Assembly (NCBI GenBank): GCA_033439255.1 | Contig: CM065879.1 | Coordinates: forward strand, 1,034,501-1,098,500 | Direction: 5' to 3' | DNA from: Hericium rajendrae | Lineage: Eukaryota > Basidiomycota > Agaricomycetes > Russulales > Hericiaceae | DNA length: 64,000 nucleotides | The notes under the pieces: model-generated | Seen by the model: the letters and a program-made list of their open reading frames with translations, nothing else | Told to the model about the DNA's origin: nothing | The model's database searches: none | In this document: in pieces, positions 22,001-33,300 of the stretch | Numbering within the stretch: position 1 is the first letter of the stretch | Layout of the letters: every line of letters starts with the position of its first letter | Position numbers and translations under genes: made by a program

Positions 22001-24729
22001 CTTTGTCTCCGGGCTGTGGCCTGCTAGGCGTTTGTGCAGTTCCTGGGGCCTAGGAGAACGTCATGGCCTGCCCTTCGATGGACGCGCCGATGACTACGGC
22101 GCCATGAAGACACAGGGTGCATGCATCATGGAAAACTGTCACCGCGATATCAAAGTATAACACAGCACGTCCTGTCGTTTGTACAGCTGCGGATGACCAA
22201 CGATTCGACGCCCCGGGGCGCCGACCCATCCACCTCTTAATGCCCATGCAACAAGACTCACAATCACTCATCCTCAGCGGGCGCTCCCTGCAACGTGCAG
22301 GGTCTGCAAGCGCCGCACTCCATAGGCCGCAATGCAGCGCGAGGCACGCCTGCGCAATGCAGTGCCGAATCAGAAAGCCAAATGAGCCAATCCCCGGTTT
22401 CAGCGCGGCCATAATCACGATTGTATTGCGCCCGTTCTCTTGCGCCCGTTTTCTTTTCAGCGCTGCTCCGAGTCTCAGGGCCGGCGAGGCGCGCTGTGGC
22501 ACACTCCCAGACGGCCAGATGGGTGCTGGCAGCTCGTTGTGCAGGTGCTAGTGTCCTCTGCCAGCGCGCGGTGCGTTGGCGTCGCGACTCTGCCAGGGAC
22601 GAGGTGGGATATACTCCCGAAATGAAATAGCCGAGCGATGGCGAAGAGCACACATACGGCGCGCACGGGATACGTATCTGGTTCGGCTTAGACACGGATC
22701 ACGGGACCCCCAAACGCCTATTGCCCGCTATCATGGAAGGAAGACCTGCGTCTTGAACCGTGCACCGTATGTAGGCTGTAATCTCCCCCGCCTTCCTGTG
22801 CCCCGTACTCACTTAACGTTGTTCGATGGCAGATTCGTCGGGCGACTAGAAGGCGATAGCCTACTATCCGGGCTGAATCTGGACAAATCGAATCTATCGC
22901 ATTTGCATGACCCGGCTAATGGTCCGATCCATTCAGCACGGTCTGATCTGAGGCATCAGATACTCGCAAGCCTAATCTGAACCCAGCAGCTCCGGTCGCC
23001 GGGCGCGCTGCACGTTCCATCAGCCTCGCAGCCCAATCGCAGCCAATGAGAGATGTTATGTGGCGTATGACGTATCGCGATGTTTGCGCCAGATGAGGCT
23101 GGTGTAAATACAAGTGTGTCAGTGCGATAGCATCGCGCGGTATGTATGGCCCTTGTTTGCTCGGGACTTGGGAGCGCGCTATGGCTGTGCGTGCGTCTGG
23201 CCTTTCCGGAATGGAAAGCGCTACTGGAGAGAGATTACCAGCGGACACGTATTGTACTACAATGTGGCGGATACGATACGCATGACTTCCGCAGAGATCG
23301 TCCAGCGTGCCGAGTGTTGAAGTCGTTGATGTTTCCTTATAAGGGCCCGGCGGCGAGGTCAGGTCCATAGCATCCTCGGCCGATCCAGGTGCAAGCGAGT
23401 GCGGATTAGCGTTTAGCATATCAGATTGTCGAAGTAGAGTCGAACGGGGGGAGCTTGGACAACGCCCCGGTTGCACGAGGGGCACACCGCGTCGACAAGC
23501 GAGTCCGGCAAGCTACGCGCGGCGGCCTGATTTGGCCGTGATGGTCCGGCTGGCTGGAGAGATCTGAAACATCGCCAGAGTCCATGCGCAATCTCGAGAA
23601 GTCAGGCTGCATTTCGTTGGCATGCATGCGCGATATGTGGCACGACCATCAAAAGAGGCTCAAAAAACTTGCCGGACGAGGAAGCGCCCCTGCGTAGCAA
23701 CAAGCGCTGAGGTTGGAGAGATGGAGGACCCTTCGATGCATACGTCGTGACGACCTCCGGCCAAGTCACGATTCCTGTGCAGACAAGGCATAGTCGCCTC
23801 GCTGACGCAGCCTCGCCACAGCGCCTCGCCCTCCCGAAACTGCGCAATTAGACCACTAATACGCAATCTTGTGACGAGAATGAGTGGGATCACAGCGTCA
23901 AGCGCCTTCCGGATATGCATACGAAGTGACTTGATCGTCCAAAACAGTGGGAGGGTGATGTACAGTTGATCAGTATGAGTTAAGATTTGCCGGACGTATG
24001 CGTTTCACGAAGGCGCCAGACCTGCGCAGGGATATATTGTTCTCTGGTCGTGCCCCTCGTTGACTAGACAGCGGCCATAGCCGACCGCGACACAAAAGCG
24101 AAATGGGGCGTCCTGGAGGGAGGCAGGGCGAGTCCTTGGACTCGTCGCTGGATCAATGTCAGGCTGACAGGTTCCTTGGCCCGCGGGCGGGTACCGCATG
24201 ACTTCACACCGGCATCTCGTTTGGGTAGCGAATGGGCTTCGTTCCGTGAAAGGGCTGCAGCACAATGCCTTGACCTGCCGGATGCGGCGGGTGAAGCTCC
24301 TCTTGGATGACACATGGCGAACGTGGGGAAGCAGGCGTGATGTGGGTCCTGGCGGTGCATGACGTGCATGCTGTGGACATACGGAGTTTGAAAAGGAAAG
24401 ACAAGAACATGGGCCATGTAAATACAAGGGATGCAGAAAAGGCGTTCGTGATACGCGCGGAGAGGACGATCAAACCAAGACTGGGGACAAGGACAGACAC
24501 GGCGACTGACGGCATAGGCGCCTGGGTGTCGGATGGGCGATAGAGGGGCACCAAACGGAGAAGGCCGTAATGCCGGGGTTGCGGAGCTTGAAGGCGTAAC
24601 CGAGACCCGGGGGCGTGGGACGGGACGTCCAATGGTCCTTGCACATTTTGTGCCTCCTCTATATAATACTCCCTCCATCTCTTCCCAACCTCTCTTCTTA
24701 ACTTCTCCCATCCATCCCCTCGTCGTCCC
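19063..24729. other. Long gene-poor region between AA9 and velvet genes
   Basis: No gene is supported in about 5.7 kb. A TTTAAAAG on the minus strand (19114-19121) lies about 55 bases before the AA9 start and may be its TATA element. Minus-strand frames at 21500-21991 (ending in a hydrophobic, membrane-like stretch) and 22916-23485 are open, but they lie in GC-rich sequence and resemble nothing I know. A CCAAT at 24629-24633 and TATATAAT near 24659 mark the velvet promoter. Long regulatory DNA or non-coding RNA is possible. Confidence 0.5.
24629..24668 (+). promoter_or_regulatory. CCAAT and TATA elements of the velvet gene
   Basis: CCAAT (24629-24633) is followed by CTATATAATAC (24659-24668), then a CT-rich leader up to the ATG at 24730. 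Order and spacing fit a core promoter. Confidence 0.5.
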
Positions 24730-26164
24730 ATGTATACTCACCCCTACCCAGGACAACCTTCCCAGGGTTATTCTGCCTCGGAGTACCCCCAGCAGGCACA
24801 GCCGCCCGGTGTTCACGCCTCGAGACCGCGCGACGAGCACGACTCGCAGCAGCCCAAGCGCAAGATCGGAGAGCCGCTCGTATTCTCGACTGGACAGTTC
24901 CAGGGAAAGACTGTGCGTGCGGAGCTCATTGAACTGCAGAAAGCAGATCTAGGCAGAAAGTGCGTATCCTCCTATCGTCCCATCGCGCGCGCGCTTACAA
25001 TCCCCGTCCTCTTTGCCTAGATATGCTCGCAAGGATCGCAGACCCCTCGACCCGCCGCCCGTCGTGCAGCTGCGTCTTTACACGGTCGAGAACCCTGGCA
25101 CGCCGCAGCAGAAGGAGGTTGAGACGGAGAACTACGAGTACGCGTCATCTTGTCTTCTTATATGCGCGCATTGCGAACTGCTCTCATCGTTCGTTCGCGC
25201 CCGTCGACAGTGAAATAAGCACGATGGGTCTCATTTGTCACGTGGACCTCTTCCCCGTCACCGCGCAGGATGCGGAGGCGTCCACGTCCGATGGCAGACG
25301 AAGACAGGACAGTACGGCCTCGCCCAGCCAGGCATCAACATCAATGTCACCCGCGCCCTACTCGCCGCCTGTACAGCCATATCCGTATACGTATCCCGCT
25401 CCCCAACCACCCTACCCCGGCGCAGCCATCCCTCCAGTCGCAGGATCGTCTATGGGGATGCCCGGGGTCCCATCAATGCATATGCAGCCCGCGCAGTACG
25501 GCCAAGACCCCTCACACATGCATCCTCAGCCGGGACAGCCGAACGAGATCGTGCATCACCACAACGGATACCCGATCACCGAACAATCAAAGAACACGGA
25601 GTCGCTCGCCGGGACGACCTTCGTGCAGGCCTCGAACCTGGACTACAAGGGAAACAAAGTGCTGATGTTCGTTTTCTCTGTCCGTATCTTTCCCTGTCTA
25701 TATGCGTCCGATCGTTGCCTAATTACCTCATGCGGGACACTGATGCGCGCATTGCCTGTTTAGGACCTCGCGGTGAAGATGGAGGGCCACTTTATCCTCA
25801 GGTATCGATGTTTCGACCTCTTCTCGAAAGTCTCCGGCCGCGAGGAGCGCGACACGCCCGTCTGGGCCGAGTGCTACGGCGGCGCCTTCCGCGTGTACTC
25901 CACGAAAGAGTTCCCCGGCCTCCGTGCGTCGACGGACTTGACCAAGGTGCGCCGATCGGCTCCGGCCATATAAGCGCCGCGCTGACCGCCCCACAGCACC
26001 TCTCGTACTTCGGCGTGCGCCTCAATCTGCGCGAGACGGAGCGCAAGCGCCGCAAGAAGGCGGACGACCCGTCCGCCGCCGGAGACTCTGGCGCTGCACC
26101 GCGGCGCAGACGCCGAGGCGGGGATGATGAGGGTGATCGCAGTGACCATTACGAGGACTCGTAG
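24730..26164 (+). CDS. velB: Velvet-domain regulator, VelB-type
   Basis: Predicted 388-aa nuclear regulator. Exons: 24730-24959, 25021-25137, 25211-25679, 25764-25946, 25997-26164. After a Pro/Gln-rich N-terminus (about 45 residues) the velvet fold starts at KRKIGEPLVF and continues through YARKDRRPLDPPPVVQLRLY and GLICHVDLFPV. It is then interrupted by about 120 residues rich in Pro, Tyr, Ser, Gln and His, and resumes at KGNKVLMFVFSDLAVKMEG, LRYRCFDLF, FPGLRASTDLTKHLSYFGVR. An internal disordered insertion in the velvet domain is the mark of VelB rather than VeA or VosA (established knowledge). The C-terminus has basic clusters (ERKRRKK, RRRRR) that could act as a nuclear signal, followed by an acidic end. 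VelB partners with VeA or VosA to control development and secondary metabolism. The basidiomycete sub-family call is moderate. Confidence 0.9.
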
Positions 26165-27310
26165 GCGGGGCGCGCGCGCATCCGCCTTACAGCTAGCTAT
26201 GGGCTATGATTTTCGTGGACATGGGACGCGGGCCCGGCGGCTGGATGGGCCCGGGCGCGCTCCGCGACCCGTCGTCGCGAGCCCGCGTCGCGCGCAAACT
26301 CGATTCGACTCATCATCCACCCTCGACCCCGCACTTTGCCAAGTACGATACGACCGCTTTACAGATACACCTGACTCCTGCGTCGGATACTATATTACTC
26401 TACTACGCACCCTACTTACGTGCCGCCTGCTCTTGACGACGATATCGAGCTTCGCATCATTCTGATCTGCCGATCTGATAAGCCCGCACGCGGTGCGGTG
26501 TCCTGAGCGAATTAAGTTTTCGCACTCGCAAGAATGGAGTCTTGCACGGAATGGTGGAGCCGCCTAATCTCAGGTTGTCCCCCAGTAAAAGCGATTGTCA
26601 GAACACTGGGTTTGAATGGACAATTTCCATTCCGACCGTTGCGAGAGCTCCCTAATTTCGTGCTGGGCTACGTGCATGTGCATATGCATGCAAAGAGCCT
26701 GAAGGATCGCGGAGTGCAGCGCCGATGGGATCAAAGTGACCGAGGGCGTTTGTGGGTCCGCGTGCAAGTAAGAACGAATGCGCGGAGGCCGGCGCCATAA
26801 CCCGCGCCCGCGCCCTCGAGGGGCGCGGGCTGCGAATTCGGGGCGGCGGGCGCGGAGAGCCCGACTGTCGTCCCGCAAGGAGCCTCGAGGGCGCATTCAT
26901 GCGCGAATCTGATCCCCTCTGATCAGAAGGTGGACTGTAGAAGGTGCGTCATCGCCCGTACGATTAAGACGTACAAGAAGCGAGCTGTGTTCCTGATGCA
27001 GCGGCGGCGCACACTGCAGGTCCCGCTGTGCGCACTCTGCGCGCCACGTGCTGTGGGCGAACGTATGGCTGAGACGGGGTAGGAAGGGTTGGGGTGGAGA
27101 TACGATTAGAGTGAGAAGAGGCGCCGGGATGCGGCGAGGGTTGCGCACTGCCTTCGTATGTACGACCCGGCGTTTCTGGTGCTGCGAAGACGAGGCCGGG
27201 TGGGTGCTATGACCTAAGCTGGGGTGTGCTTGTACGGCGCGATGTGGATGGTCTGTATTGGGTGGTCTTTGGGTGGGCGCGTAGGTCGGCCTGGGGCGTT
27301 GGTGGGCTGC

Positions 27311-27900
27311 CTGTGGATCCGCGCGCCAGAATGGATCAAGAGAATCGGCTTGGGGCCATCGGAAGGTCGCGAACGGTGTGCTAGAGACGGAGAGGTACGT
27401 ACCAACCAATGCACGGTTTCCTAGGGTGGATCTGACGATGCATCAGCATGCTGCACATAGTCTGTGGGTCCCCGCGCCAGACCGCATGAAGACAATAAAC
27501 TTGGAGCTGTCAGAAGGCAACCCGTCTGTCTATAGCCTCGCAAGAGGTACGTGCATACGGATGCAGTGCTGATGGGCAAGGTCCTAGGGTGGGTACGACG
27601 AGGTATGGGGATGCTACTTATTGTCTGTGGGTCCTCGTGCCAGATCGGAATTGGGCGATGAACCTCGGGGCGTCAGAAGACAGACAGACCCTATTCCCTA
27701 ATCTCGGAAATGGTACGTATCTCGCATACGCACTATGTCTCATAGCAGCTCGCTCCTGCAGGTCCCTGCGCCAGATTGGATCGTGACAATAGGCTCGGGC
27801 CAGGGCCGCGACTCAAGGCGTGCGTGCCCCCCGGGACGTAAAATTTACGGTCGTGCCGCCGAGGACCGATGCCTCATCTGTGAGGGAATGATTATCGACG
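27311..27900 (+). repeat. Diverged ~150-bp tandem repeat, four units
   Basis: Units begin near 27311, 27462, 27625 and 27755. Each opens with a CTGTGGGTCC-like block and CGCGCCAGA. Units 1-3 carry a (C)AGAAG-like block about 50 bases on; each then has a GGTACGT motif at the end of its open part (near 27394, 27545, 27711 and, after a longer stretch, 27957). Units 1 and 2 also share a CCTAGGGTGG block before the next unit. Each unit has an open frame translating to a similar peptide (APEWIKRIGL, APDRMKTINL, VPDRNWAMNL, APDWIVTIGS). The units lie in different frames, and GTACGT resembles a splice donor. They may be repeated exons of an unknown gene or a decayed satellite. Confidence 0.6.
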
Positions 27901-28898
27901 CTATCGCCCGACGTATACGAGATATGGAAGGGGAGGGACCCCCAACGAAAAGTGAAGGTACGTACCGTGCCCAACTATGGTCATATCAGTTTAACCCCCG
28001 CGCCCCCTTTTGGAAATTCCTCTTTGTTTTCTGTGTTTGGGTCGAGCGTGCGTCGTGCCTGGCGAGTTGGCTTATTGTGTACGAGACGGGGACTCTCACC
28101 GGAGGCTGGAGGCTCGTGCTTGATCGACGGATCCACCAGACCACCTTCCACACTCTCTTACATACTCGAAATTCGTCTCGGCTGCGTATGGACTCGTATG
28201 GGATGGGGAGTCTGCCTGACGAGTTGGCTGATGTGTCCGACGACAAGGGGAGGGGTCGCACCATGAGGCGGCGAGGCGATGCACGAGGCGTCGATTTTGG
28301 ACTCAGTGCTTCTTTCTCCTTTGTTGATGCCAATCTCGATGTTGCGGTCGGGCCATAAGTCGTCCTCGAACAACGTCGTCCTGTCGGCCAGCCAACGCAG
28401 CCCTGAGCGTCTTCACAGGCATATCTTTCGTCCGGCCAGTCGTCAAGCAATCAAGATCAACACGCGGCCTCGAGCACACGCATCGACTGCCCTGTCGAGC
28501 AAGCCAACACAGGCCCGACACCGGCTCGACAGCGGTTCGTACAGCAGAGGACAGCAGTGACGGGCATGGCAGAAGACACACGCATACGTGGCCGCGTGCG
28601 CAAATTTATATAACGGACTCATCCGGGACGACGATTCGCTGATTCCAGGACTTTGGCATGCGCGCGACGGCTGCTAGCGTGCCCCGCAGATCTAGCCGCG
28701 GCTGCCGGCGGTGCTCAGGAAGATCTGAACGCCTCCACGAACGTCTGCACGGCGCGATCGACGATACCCGTCTACGGAACTGTTCGCTTGGGGGGGCTCC
28801 CCCTTGTGTGGACACCTCGGCCCCGGGACTACGTCTCCTGCAAGCGGGCGCGCTCTCCGAACCGGGACGTGAACTGTCGACGGCTGGGTTTGGGATAG

Positions 28899-29270
28899 TC
28901 ATGGCCGACGGCGAATACGAAACACGAAACGGATATTGATAAGGTGCTGATGAGCGGAGAACGACGATCGACATGTGCTCCGTGCGCACATTACAATAGG
29001 CGCCGGTGAGTAAAATAATGTCCGCCCCTCGTTGTGTACTAGAGACTGGTCAGCAACTAGGTCCGGGTGGTGAGAGACTGGTCGCCAGTCTAGCCGCTGG
29101 GGCTGGGCTGGATTTTGTTGTGGGTTCTTGTGCAATGGGTCCAACACATCCCCGGACTCGTAGGATACGCCCATCTCTTCCTCTGAATCGTCCGACAAAG
29201 AGGAGTCTCGAGAATCCACGGCAGATGATACCTCACTGAACGATAGTCGCGATGATGATGAACAACGAAT
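28899..29270 (-). other. Open, acidic Ser-rich frame, possible exon
   Basis: The minus frame is open for about 120 codons with composition unlike random GC-rich sequence: a Ser-rich start, DSRDSSLSDDSEEEMG, then NPQQNPAQPQRLDW. It has no ATG at the start and begins just after an in-frame stop, so it could only be an internal exon. No domain is recognised. It may be an artefact. Confidence 0.2.
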
Positions 29271-30360
29271 TCAAAGCTTGTTAGGCTAGCCTCCTCGAGG
29301 CAAAGTCAGCACTTACACAATCTTTGCAACACTTCGTGCCTCACGCCGACCGTCGTGTCTGTATCAGGCTCAAATAGGAATGCGGAGGAAATGGAAGACG
29401 CACTGGCCTTGCTGTGTAGATTCGATCCGGACCGCGCGTGTATAATTCTGGGACAAGATTAGCTTGCTATGGTCTGTTAGCTCCTGTTATGTGCCTTCGC
29501 AATCGAAAAGTCCGTCGAGCACCGCAATCGCGTTGTCCTTTCCGGACCACAGAGGATTGAGGAAAGAACTTCGCGCGTGACCTGGACTTCGAAGCAACTG
29601 ACCTTTCACATTAATCAGACAGCGGTGACTCTGATGAAAAATCAAGCGCTCTGAATCCGCAGCAATTCCGTTCTCATACACAGGAAACAGGTTTGCACGG
29701 GGATGAGAAATGGGGTCGTACGCGACAACCTGGATCAGGCCTAAACAGGAGGACAAAATTAGATGCATCAACTCTGCCAGAAACATATCCGCTGGCAACG
29801 CGCTGAAGCCGCATGTCTGCTCCCCTTGTGAAAGACCTCGTGGCTAATAGCAACAAGATGCACTGCATGTGCCAGGTCAGCTTCAGGCGCATAGAAGAGA
29901 CGCGAACCATACTTGACGGCCGCGTGGTGCCTATCAGCAGAGCGGCCATACGGTGCCGACTGCCTTGCAATTTTATTGTGATTTGTTTTATTTTCAAGAA
30001 AAAGTCCAAAAACATGCAAGACCGGTCTGTCGACGGGTCGCGTGCAGCGGAGCAAACAATGAGTGTATACTATCAGCACAGGGATAGCGAAAAGTCAGCT
30101 CAGCAGAGAAAGACAAGACAGGAAAGAGGGAGTGCTGTGATGTGGCGGGTAGGTGGCTGGCGGTGGCTGACGGCGGGGATTGCCGAGGCTGCGCCATGGC
30201 TGGTGTTCCTCTGAACGTGTGACGACCGGCCTCAGATTCCGCTCCTCACCTCTTCTCACCATCCCCCTCGACGACGACGACAGCTGAGGCAGCGACGGCC
30301 AACATTATACGCCCCTAGAAGACCAGCCTTCGACGTCGTCGTCAAGCTCGGAGATTGGCC

Positions 30361-33300
30361 ATGGCTCCTCGACCCTCGCCGCCCAGCCATGAGAGCGCCT
30401 ATTCCTCCCCCTCGCCTCCCGCGGACGTTCACGATCCCTTCAACCAGCGATACTACGATAACGACATCGACCATGGCGAGCCTTACGGACGTAGAGACAC
30501 TTATGGCTCAGACAGCAGCGCCGCTGGTCTGAATGATGGTGATAGGTACTACGACCAGCCGGATCCCTATGGTATGTGGACTGTTTTCTTCTCTGACCAT
30601 ACCGCCGTCAACTCTTTTCTTCCCTATCTCAGGCCACCCTGACACCGACTCGGACCATGATGTGTACGGCCAACGATACGCCCCCTCGGCAGAATCCCTA
30701 GGGGGCCGCAACGGCATGTCCGAATCCTCGGCGCCGACCTTCGGCGATTTTGGCGCTTCGCAGTTTGGAGGACGGGAGCCGTATCCAGCATGGAGCTCTG
30801 ACCGACAGATACCCTTGTCAAAAGAAGAGATAGAGGACATATTTCTGGATCTCCAGCAGAAATTCGGTTTCCAGCGGGACAACATGCGGAATATGGTAAG
30901 ACAGGCGCTTCCATTTTTTCTCTTGAGGCTAATTGCCTCCGCGCCCAGTTCGACTTCACCATGCAGCTACTGGATAGCCGCGCCTCGCGCATGTCCCCCA
31001 ATCAGGCCCTTCTCACGCTCCATGCAGACTATATCGGCGGTCAGCATTCCAACTATCGCAAGTGGTACTTCGCTGCGCAGCTCGACCTCGACGATGCGGT
31101 CGGACATACACAGAATCCAGGTCTGCAGCGCCTGAAGTCGAAACGTGGCGGTGGCAAAACCCACCACGAGAAGTCCCTTGGTAGTGCCACAGAGCGGTGG
31201 CGCCAGGCGATGAACAACATGAGCCAGTATGACCGGATGCGCCAGATCGCACTGTTCCTCTTGTGCTGGGGTGAAGCCGCTTCCGTGCGTTTCGTGCCAG
31301 AGTGCCTGTGTTTCATCTTCAAGTGCGCGGATGACTACTACCGCTCGTCGGAATGCCAGAACCGGATAGACCCCGTTCCAGAGGGGGTATATCTCAGGGC
31401 CGTCATCAAGCCGCTTTATAACTTTATTCGGGACCAGGGATACGAAGTTGTTGACGGCAAGTTTGTGCGAAGAGAGAAGGACCACGAAAAGATCATTGGA
31501 TACGATGACGTCAACCAGCTCTTCTGGTATCCGGAAGGCATCGCGCGTATTGTCCTGAAAGACAAGGTGCGATTTCGTTTAAGGTCCTGAACATTCATGA
31601 CATTCTGACATCCTGTCTTAGACACGTCTCGTGGATATCCCTCCTGCTCAGCGCTTCCTTCGGTTTGACCGAATCGACTGGAACCGGGCGTTCTTCAAGA
31701 CCTACTACGAGAAGCGATCCTTTGGTCATCTCCTTGTGAACTTCAACCGGATATGGGTTTTGCACATCGCCCTTTTCTGGTTCTATACAGCCTTCAACTC
31801 ACCGACCGTTTATCAACCTAAGAACAGGCATTCTTCGGCCATGACATGGACGGCTACAGCTCTTGGTGGTGCAGTTGCCACCGCTATCATGATTGCCGCG
31901 ACAGTGGTCGAGTTTTCGTACATCCCTACCACTTGGAACAACACGTCGCATCTCGGTCGTCGACTCATCTTCCTCCTAATCACCTTGGCATTGACAGCTG
32001 GCCCCACATTCTACATCGCCATCGCTGAGAATTCGGATAATCCAGGAGGCTCACTTGCACTGATTCTCGGTATCGTGCAGTTCTTCATCTCGGTTGTCGC
32101 CACGCTGCTTTTCGGTATCATGCCTTCCGGTCGGATGTTCGGCGATCGTGTAGCCGGCAAGTCGCGCAAGTATCTCGCCAGTCAGACATTTACGGCCAGC
32201 TACCCCGGAATGGAAGCTAAGGCGCGTATCGCCTCGCTGCTCCTCTGGTTCCTCGTCTTCGGCTGCAAGTTTACCGAGTCGTACTTCTTCTTGACACTGT
32301 CGTTCCGTGACCCCATTCGCGCCATGGCCGGCATGAAGATACAGAACTGCCACGAGAAGTTCTTCGGGAACGCGCTCTGCCAGAACCAGGCGATCTTCAC
32401 CCTGACGATTATGTACATCATGGATCTTGTGCTATTCTTCTTGGACACCTTCTTGTGGTACATCATCTGGAATACGGTCTTCTCCATCGGACGATCATTC
32501 GCTCTTGGTTTGTCGATCTGGACGCCATGGCAGGACATCTACGCACGGCTGCCCAAGCGTATCTATTCCAAGATTCTCGCAACGTCGGATATGGAAGTCA
32601 AGTACAAACCCAAGGTACATGTTCATCCCTTTAAGAAATTTACTCTCCTTCTAACGGAACTTTAAGGTCTTGGTATCTCAAATCTGGAACGCAATCATCA
32701 TCTCCATGTACCGAGAGCATCTTTTATCGATTGATCACGTCCAAAAGCTGCTTTATCATCAGGTTGATACTCCTGATGGCCGTCGTAGCTTGCGCGCACC
32801 GCCTTTCTTCATTTCCCAGGCAGACAAGAATGTCAAAGGCGATTTCTTCCCACCAGGCAGCGAAGCCGAGCGTCGCATTTCGTTCTTTGCTCAGTCCCTC
32901 ACTACGGCGATTCCCCAGGCTTTGCCCGTCGATGCCATGCCCACGTTCACTGTGCTCACACCCCACTACAGCGAGAAGGTGCGCTCGATAAACAGGCCTC
33001 TAAGAACACGATACTGATTGTCTATTCGTAGATCTTGCTGTCGCTTCGAGAGATCATCAAAGAATCTGACATCCACGACCGTGTTACGCTTCTCGAGTAT
33101 CTGAAGCAGCTCCATGGAGTCGAATGGGACAATTTTGTTAAAGATACTAAGATTCTCGCTGAAGAGTCGGAGATGTTCAACGGCACAAACCCCTTCACCG
33201 GCGACGAGAAGACTGGCTCTGGCTCGAAGATGGACGATTTGCCCTTTTACTGCATCGGTTTCAAGAGCGCTGCTCCCGAATTCACTCTTCGCACCCGTAT

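Larger units (their letters stand above)
26165..30360. other. Gene-poor region between velvet and FKS1
   Basis: About 4.2 kb with no recognised gene. It contains the diverged tandem repeat at 27311-27900. Minus-strand open frames at about 29260-28899 (Ser/Asp/Glu-rich, for example SLSDDSEEEMG) and 29798-29487 (protein-like composition, with an AG acceptor near its upstream end) might be exons of an unrecognised gene, but I could not join them into a model with a start codon. Part of the region must be the FKS1 promoter and 5' leader. Confidence 0.45.

Noticed and set aside
22916-23485. 189-codon minus frame
   Set aside because: Composition is mixed and there is no recognisable motif or promoter; kept only as a note in the gene-poor region.
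24064-24840. 258-codon minus frame overlapping the velB promoter and start
   Set aside because: It overlaps a CCAAT/TATA promoter and the velB first exon; its protein resembles nothing.
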